A stretch of 64,000 nucleotides of DNA, from positions 24,644 to 88,643 of the forward strand of contig NZ_MAYF01000323.1 of assembly GCF_001684955.1 (NCBI RefSeq), in the 5' to 3' direction. Below, one piece after another: positions 61,364 to 64,000 of this stretch (its first letter is position 1; every line of letters starts with the position of its first letter). The translations under genes were made by a program, and so were the position numbers. The DNA comes from Chryseobacterium contaminans. GTDB taxonomy: Bacteria > Bacteroidota > Bacteroidia > Flavobacteriales > Weeksellaceae. The notes under the pieces are model-generated. The model did not search any database. It saw only the letters and a program-made list of their open reading frames with translations, and had not been told where the DNA came from.

Positions 61364-61558
61364 ATGAAAACATTCAAAAAACAAAACAGTGCTCTAAAGA
61401 GAAATGAATTGAAAACTATTTTAGGAGGGATTATACCCAATCAATGCCTTCCACGACTTTGCAGAGAAATATGCAAAGACCAAGGTTTTGAACAGGGAGG
61501 TTGTGACGCTAACGGGCTATGTTTATGCGGACCTTTCCCAAATCCAAATGACTTGTAA
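61364..61558 (+). CDS. Double-glycine-leader cysteine-rich peptide, defensin-like spacing
   Basis: A 64-residue precursor. The leader (residues 1-22) is basic and ends NELKTILGG, a double-glycine processing site of the bacteriocin type. The predicted mature part is 42 residues with six Cys spaced C-x4-C-x3-C-x9-C-x5-C-x1-C, ending in GPFPNPNDL. C-x3-C together with C-x1-C is the signature of cysteine-stabilised alpha-beta (defensin) folds, and GGC-x5-C fits the gamma-core. It has its own -7 box and terminator. No peptidase-transporter or immunity gene is visible within the window. It could be a bacteriocin, a toxin or a signal peptide; the fold is inferred from spacing only. Confidence 0.7.
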   Translation: MKTFKKQNSALKRNELKTILGGIIPNQCLPRLCREICKDQGFEQGGCDANGLCLCGPFPNPNDL

Positions 61559-61586
61559 AATATAAATCTCAATATTTATAAACAAC

Positions 61587-61625
61587 AAAAGCCTTATCGT
61601 TTGAATGGTAAGGCTTTTCTTTTTC
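61587..61625. terminator. Bidirectional terminator between peptide and zincin genes
   Basis: AAAAGCCTTA and TAAGGCTTTT form a stem followed by a T-rich run on the plus strand and an A-run in front. It serves the peptide gene and possibly the convergent metallopeptidase gene. Confidence 0.8.
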
Positions 61626-61677
61626 TGCCACAATACCGCTTGATTATTATATTTTATTTTACGCTTATGATGTCTGT

Positions 61678-62973
61678 TTATTTTTTAACCAATACATAAT
61701 TTCCATTAGTTTCATTTTTCTTTATTTCATATCCATCAGCCAATTCAAGAAACCAACCATCACCAGATACATATTTATCTTCTGTTTTCAAGGGAACGGA
61801 TATTGAAATCTTATCCCAATTTTGACTCATTAATGCTCCTTTTTCAACTGTTAAAATTCCCCATTGATCTGTAACCCTGATATTAGGATATACCGTTCCT
61901 TTATCTTCAATTGGTATAATATTTCTTGGATCGAAAGAAATATTCATCTTTTCGAATTTTATTTCAAAATGAGACTTATCAATAAATTTGGATTTATATT
62001 CTGCAATAAGACGTTTTGTTTTCTCTTCTCTTTTAGTTTCTTCTTCAATTATTACTGAACCATTGTAATAACCAGTTACTTTTTTAATAGCATTATTGAA
62101 ATAAGTTGGTATCTTCACATTAAATGCATTAATAAAATAATTGGACAGGTCTGTTTTTGCTGTAATTTTCTTATTCCAGCTTTTATCTTTATTATACAGC
62201 AGGTATCCATAGACAGGAACAGTATGGTAAGCAAATGAACGAACAAATGTAGGATTATTCAAAAAATCATCAATTCCATTAATTAAAGACGATAGGGTTT
62301 GTTCTTTAGTTCTCCCACTCATTATGACTCCTGTAAATTCAGCTATCCCTTCATTGAGTTCCAACAGATTTTCACTTGCATCAGAGCCTTTGTAAAGGCT
62401 ATGTCTGTATTTTCGGAAAGTGAGAGCATTGATAAGATGCTTCTGCAATTCTTTTTCTGAAACCGCTCTTAAAGCTTTCTTTAAAGCCTCTAGCTCTAAA
62501 CGAAGATAAATCCTACCTTCTTTCTGATCTAAATGATTATTTTCAGCATTGTTTAATTCAAAGCCCAACAATGGTTGTATACGATGAAAAGACTCATGAG
62601 CCAATAAACCTATTCTATCATATTTATTTTCAGGAAGTGGAAGCATCATCATTGCCCATCTTTTTCCATTCCAGTTTACTGCAGTATTTGCAATATTTAT
62701 TTTGTCCGGCAAAACCCCTGTATATAAATTCCCTTCACTTTTCAAAATATTATTTTCATCAGCTTCATTTGCAAAAATTTCCCGTGTTTTTGGATCAATT
62801 AAAAGAATCGGGCCATAGAGATCCTTATTCCAAAGTTCGATATTCTTTTTGGACTCGGTTTTAAATTCATTATATAAAAAGGAAATACTATCTATGGAAA
62901 TCGTCTTTATTTGTCCTGTTACAGATTGTCCAAATAAAGAAAATAATATTAGAAAAATAATCGACTGTTTCAT
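61678..62973 (-). CDS. Secreted zincin metallopeptidase-like protein
   Basis: 431 residues from MKQSIIFLILFSLFGQSVTG, a standard signal peptide; 11 upstream codons are rejected. LLAHESFHRIQPLLGFE contains HExxH (His 126, Glu 127, His 130), and NEGIAEFTGVIMSG offers a downstream Glu as third ligand, as in gluzincins. The C-terminal 90 residues are beta-rich (VYPNIRVTDQWGILTVEKGALM), perhaps a separate domain. I do not recognise the named family. The substrate is unknown. It is convergent with the peptide gene, so not in one operon with it. Confidence 0.72.
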   Translation of the reverse strand: MKQSIIFLILFSLFGQSVTGQIKTISIDSISFLYNEFKTESKKNIELWNKDLYGPILLIDPKTREIFANEADENNILKSEGNLYTGVLPDKINIANTAVNWNGKRWAMMMLPLPENKYDRIGLLAHESFHRIQPLLGFELNNAENNHLDQKEGRIYLRLELEALKKALRAVSEKELQKHLINALTFRKYRHSLYKGSDASENLLELNEGIAEFTGVIMSGRTKEQTLSSLINGIDDFLNNPTFVRSFAYHTVPVYGYLLYNKDKSWNKKITAKTDLSNYFINAFNVKIPTYFNNAIKKVTGYYNGSVIIEEETKREEKTKRLIAEYKSKFIDKSHFEIKFEKMNISFDPRNIIPIEDKGTVYPNIRVTDQWGILTVEKGALMSQNWDKISISVPLKTEDKYVSGDGWFLELADGYEIKKNETNGNYVLVKK

Positions 62974-63071
62974 GGTTAAGTTTTCAATTACACAGCTTAT
63001 TATCATGATAAAGCTGAATCACAAATATAATAAATTACTATTCTTATTTCATTCCAGTTATTTTACAGATT

Positions 63072-63104
63072 AAAAAAGCCTCAGAATGACTTCTAAGGCT
63101 CTTT
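63072..63104 (-). terminator. Terminator of the nuclease gene
   Basis: On the minus strand AGCCTTAGAA pairs with TTCTGAGGCT (one mismatch) over a 4-nt loop, followed by T6. Confidence 0.82.
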
Positions 63105-63109
63105 CTATT

Positions 63110-63634
63110 CTAAACGGTTTCTTTTGTTTTCAATTGTACTTTAGCGGCTTCAATTTTCTTATTTTTCGATTGCTCACGTTTCATTTTTCTATAGTCCCAG
63201 GGAGCTACAGCATGAACATCCTGCCAGAGACCAATTTTGTTCTGTTGGGCTTTTTCCTGGAGTTTTCCTAAAGAATCATCTTTGGAATAGGGATAGTACC
63301 ACCACCCCATTCCGGCTTTAATCAACTCTTTGGAAAGATATTTATCATTATCATAATAAATCTTGGCAATAGAACGCCCGTAACGGTCTGTAGAGGTTTC
63401 TTTGAATGTAACCTTTTTCCCAAACACCTGTGAAGAGGTAAATTGCTTAGCATTTTTTCCAAAAGCCTGTCCGTTTTCGGGACAATCTACTTCTGCCAAT
63501 CTGAGTTTCTTTTGTGTATTGCCTTTTAAAAGTACTGTAATTGTATCTCCATCTGATACTTTGATTACTTTTCCGCTCGTTTGCGAAAATAAGATTACAG
63601 GGAAAAGTAAACTCATCAACATTAATCGTTTCAT
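63110..63634 (-). CDS. Secreted thermonuclease (SNase) family protein
   Basis: A 174-residue protein with a signal peptide (MLMSLLFPVILFSQ). The SNase core has GDTITVLLKG, LRLAEVDCPE (Arg 45, Asp 50, Glu 53), KETSTDRYGRSIAKI (Arg 84, Arg 87), and the conserved end GMGWWYYPYSKDD and GLWQ. All three catalytic positions of the family are present. A TATATTTG box (63639-63646) is so close to the ATG that the mRNA would be almost leaderless, or start at Met 5 or Met 7. It degrades extracellular nucleic acids. Confidence 0.92.
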   Translation of the reverse strand: MKRLMLMSLLFPVILFSQTSGKVIKVSDGDTITVLLKGNTQKKLRLAEVDCPENGQAFGKNAKQFTSSQVFGKKVTFKETSTDRYGRSIAKIYYDNDKYLSKELIKAGMGWWYYPYSKDDSLGKLQEKAQQNKIGLWQDVHAVAPWDYRKMKREQSKNKKIEAAKVQLKTKETV

Positions 63635-63770
63635 GAGGCAAATATAGGGATTAAAGCTGATGAATAAAGGGAAAATAAATATAAGGAGTTAACGTTCTTT
63701 GGAATAAAAGCTAGTATTCCTTAAAGCCAGATAACTTTGATTAAGATGATAGACAATGCACACGGTTCTA

Positions 63771-64000
63771 TCAGGGAGTACCCAGACCAAATTTATCTTC
63801 ATAATTAAACCTTTGAACTTTATCTGAACTTTTCACGATCAATTCTAAAGACCCTTTAGCTTTTACAATGGAATCTCCTAATGAAATTTTATCCCACCAA
63901 TCTCTGTACACCACTAAACTATCCGTTATGTTCTTTTTATCATAAACAAGAAATGGAATATTGTGATTGTTATCATTGATATATTTTTTGATAACTAAAG
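63771..64000 (-). CDS. C-terminal end of an unidentified protein, cut by the window edge
   Basis: A 75-residue open frame with stop TGA at 63771-63773. It reads in from the window end with HNIPFLVYDKKNITDSLVVYRDWWDK and ends VQRFNYEDKFGLGTP. The alternating hydrophobic pattern suggests beta-structure, possibly a surface or secreted protein. I do not recognise it, and the start is outside the window. Confidence 0.55.
   Translation of the reverse strand, partial: LVIKKYINDNNHNIPFLVYDKKNITDSLVVYRDWWDKISLGDSIVKAKGSLELIVKSSDKVQRFNYEDKFGLGTP

Overview
The window looks like chromosome of a Flavobacteriia member, most likely Chryseobacterium or a close relative in the Weeksellaceae. The evidence is the low GC content, intergenic TAnnTTTG boxes (the Bacteroidetes -7 promoter element), the block parA-parB-DUF5683-dapB-lepB-WbqC, a long Bacteroidetes-type signal peptidase I, a TonB-dependent receptor with an N-terminal carboxypeptidase-regulatory-like domain, and a pair of helix-turn-helix proteins of a kind I associate with Chryseobacterium. 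The assignment rests on recognised families, not on a search. There is no rRNA, CRISPR array, prophage or complete insertion sequence.

Layout. 0-6.2 kb: a gene tail, a small membrane protein, a membrane-anchored AraC regulator, then a TonB-dependent receptor and a secreted Ca2+-dependent phosphoinositide phospholipase C that probably form a nutrient-acquisition pair. 6.2-8.1 kb: a decayed amidohydrolase next to two overlapping HTH genes. 8.1-15.5 kb: a surface protein, two divergent TPR-sensor regulators, an anchored M20 peptidase and a lipoprotein beta-carbonic anhydrase. 15.7-16.0 kb: three tandem tRNA-Asp genes. 16.1-25.7 kb: trxA, then a tight operon (UbiA-like, DprE1-like, DprE2-like, HAD phosphatase, PrcB-like lipoprotein, cysteine desulfurase), OmpA and lipocalin lipoproteins, an S8 protease and WbqC. 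25.7-33.6 kb: lepB, dapB, DUF5683, parB, parA, tonB and purA. 33.7-39.0 kb: lipase-like hydrolase, WYL regulator, zinc ribbon, HEAT protein and ABC-F protein. 39.2-52.2 kb: hpt, adk, obg, two DEAD-box helicases, an operon of polyprenyl synthase/GSCFA/DUF4269/TatD/membrane glycosyltransferase, and a phosphate transporter with its DUF47 partner. 52.5-60.4 kb: DUF2461, a small polysaccharide island (FkbM methyltransferase, flippase, two glycosyltransferases), aspartate ammonia-lyase and a lipoprotein amidase. 60.5-64.0 kb: tRNA-Ser, tRNA-Pro and tRNA-Arg, a GIY-YIG gene that runs into a truncated tRNA copy, a small cysteine-rich peptide with a double-glycine leader, a secreted zincin, a secreted nuclease and a cut-off gene.

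Three things stand out. First, a set of intergenic inverted repeats has arms built from degenerate tandem heptamers. The heptamer differs at every site but is mirrored between the two arms. Second, the peptide at 61.4 kb has the cysteine spacing of a defensin-type CS-alpha-beta fold behind a double-glycine leader. Third, the GIY-YIG gene sits between a complete tRNA-Arg gene and a 5'-truncated tRNA copy followed by the same terminator, which looks like a minimal tRNA-targeting mobile unit. The DprE1/DprE2/UbiA operon also predicts polyprenyl-phospho-arabinose synthesis in a Gram-negative bacterium.
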